Origin: Haemophilus parainfluenzae
GTDB taxonomy: Bacteria; Pseudomonadota; Gammaproteobacteria; Enterobacterales; Pasteurellaceae
Length of the DNA stretch: 5,128 nucleotides
Direction: 5' to 3'
NCBI GenBank assembly: GCA_018381425.1
Contig: JAGZRY010000134.1
Span: 1 to 5,128 of the forward strand
Below the pieces are notes generated by a model. The model had not been told where the DNA came from. It made no database searches and saw nothing but the letters and a program-made list of their open reading frames with translations. The position numbers and the translations under genes are program-made. Below are positions 5,111 to 5,128 of this stretch, piece after piece (the stretch's first letter is position 1; the number at the start of each line of letters is the position of its first letter).

Positions 5111-5128
5111 ATGTCTGAAATTAAACTC
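5111..5128 (+). CDS. pth: Start of a gene cut by the window edge, probably peptidyl-tRNA hydrolase
   Basis: Only six codons are present (MSEIKL), open to the window end. A short N terminus leading into IKL(IVGLANPG) is how peptidyl-tRNA hydrolase begins in gamma-proteobacteria, and from memory pth lies next to rnfH in H. influenzae. Six codons cannot prove identity, so the name is an inference from neighbourhood and this fragment. A well-placed promoter lies upstream, but the ribosome site is weak: only AGCAGAA at 5100-5106. If it is pth, the product would recycle peptidyl-tRNAs released from stalled ribosomes. Confidence 0.55.

Noticed and set aside
1..5128. Mobile element, CRISPR array, toxin-antitoxin pair or defence system
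   Set aside because: No transposase, integrase, direct-repeat array or accessory-type small gene pair is present. The only repeats are uptake sequences, and every gene is a housekeeping type or an ordinary membrane protein.

Overview
The window looks like chromosomal DNA from a Pasteurellaceae bacterium of the Haemophilus/Aggregatibacter/Pasteurella group. The evidence is six perfect copies of the nine-base DNA uptake sequence AAGTGCGGT (both orientations), AT-rich sequence, and a run of housekeeping genes whose products resemble Haemophilus homologues throughout. The species cannot be fixed from this stretch alone. Nothing here looks like a phage, insertion sequence, CRISPR array or defence island.

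Layout from left to right. Bases 1-75 hold a USS inverted-repeat terminator and no supported gene. Two transcription units then run on the minus strand. The left one, read from about 1551 down to 76, is nudF (ADP-ribose pyrophosphatase) followed by cpdA (3',5'-cAMP phosphodiesterase). The right one, read from about 4577 down to 1692, is rnfH - roxA - xseA: a small beta-grasp protein, a JmjC ribosomal-protein arginine hydroxylase, and the exodeoxyribonuclease VII large subunit. A strong intrinsic terminator at about 1629-1671 separates the units. On the plus strand, eamA (a half-size, five-helix DMT-type membrane protein) diverges from rnfH across an 80-base regulatory gap. The window ends with the first six codons of a plus-strand gene, probably pth, preceded by a good sigma-70 promoter.

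How the genes relate. Genes within each unit are packed tightly: cpdA starts 7 bases after nudF, roxA 4 bases after rnfH, and xseA overlaps the roxA stop by one base. Translational coupling is therefore likely. CpdA lowers cAMP, and in Haemophilus cAMP/CRP controls competence. A CRP-like half-palindrome sits upstream of nudF-cpdA, so a feedback loop is possible but unproven. NudF clears ADP-ribose, RoxA modifies the ribosome using oxygen and 2-oxoglutarate, and XseA degrades single-stranded DNA with the XseB small subunit, which is not in this window.

I found no previously undescribed system. The most interesting signals are uptake sequences placed on functional elements: forming a terminator stem, covering the roxA start codon, and lying inside the rnfH promoter.
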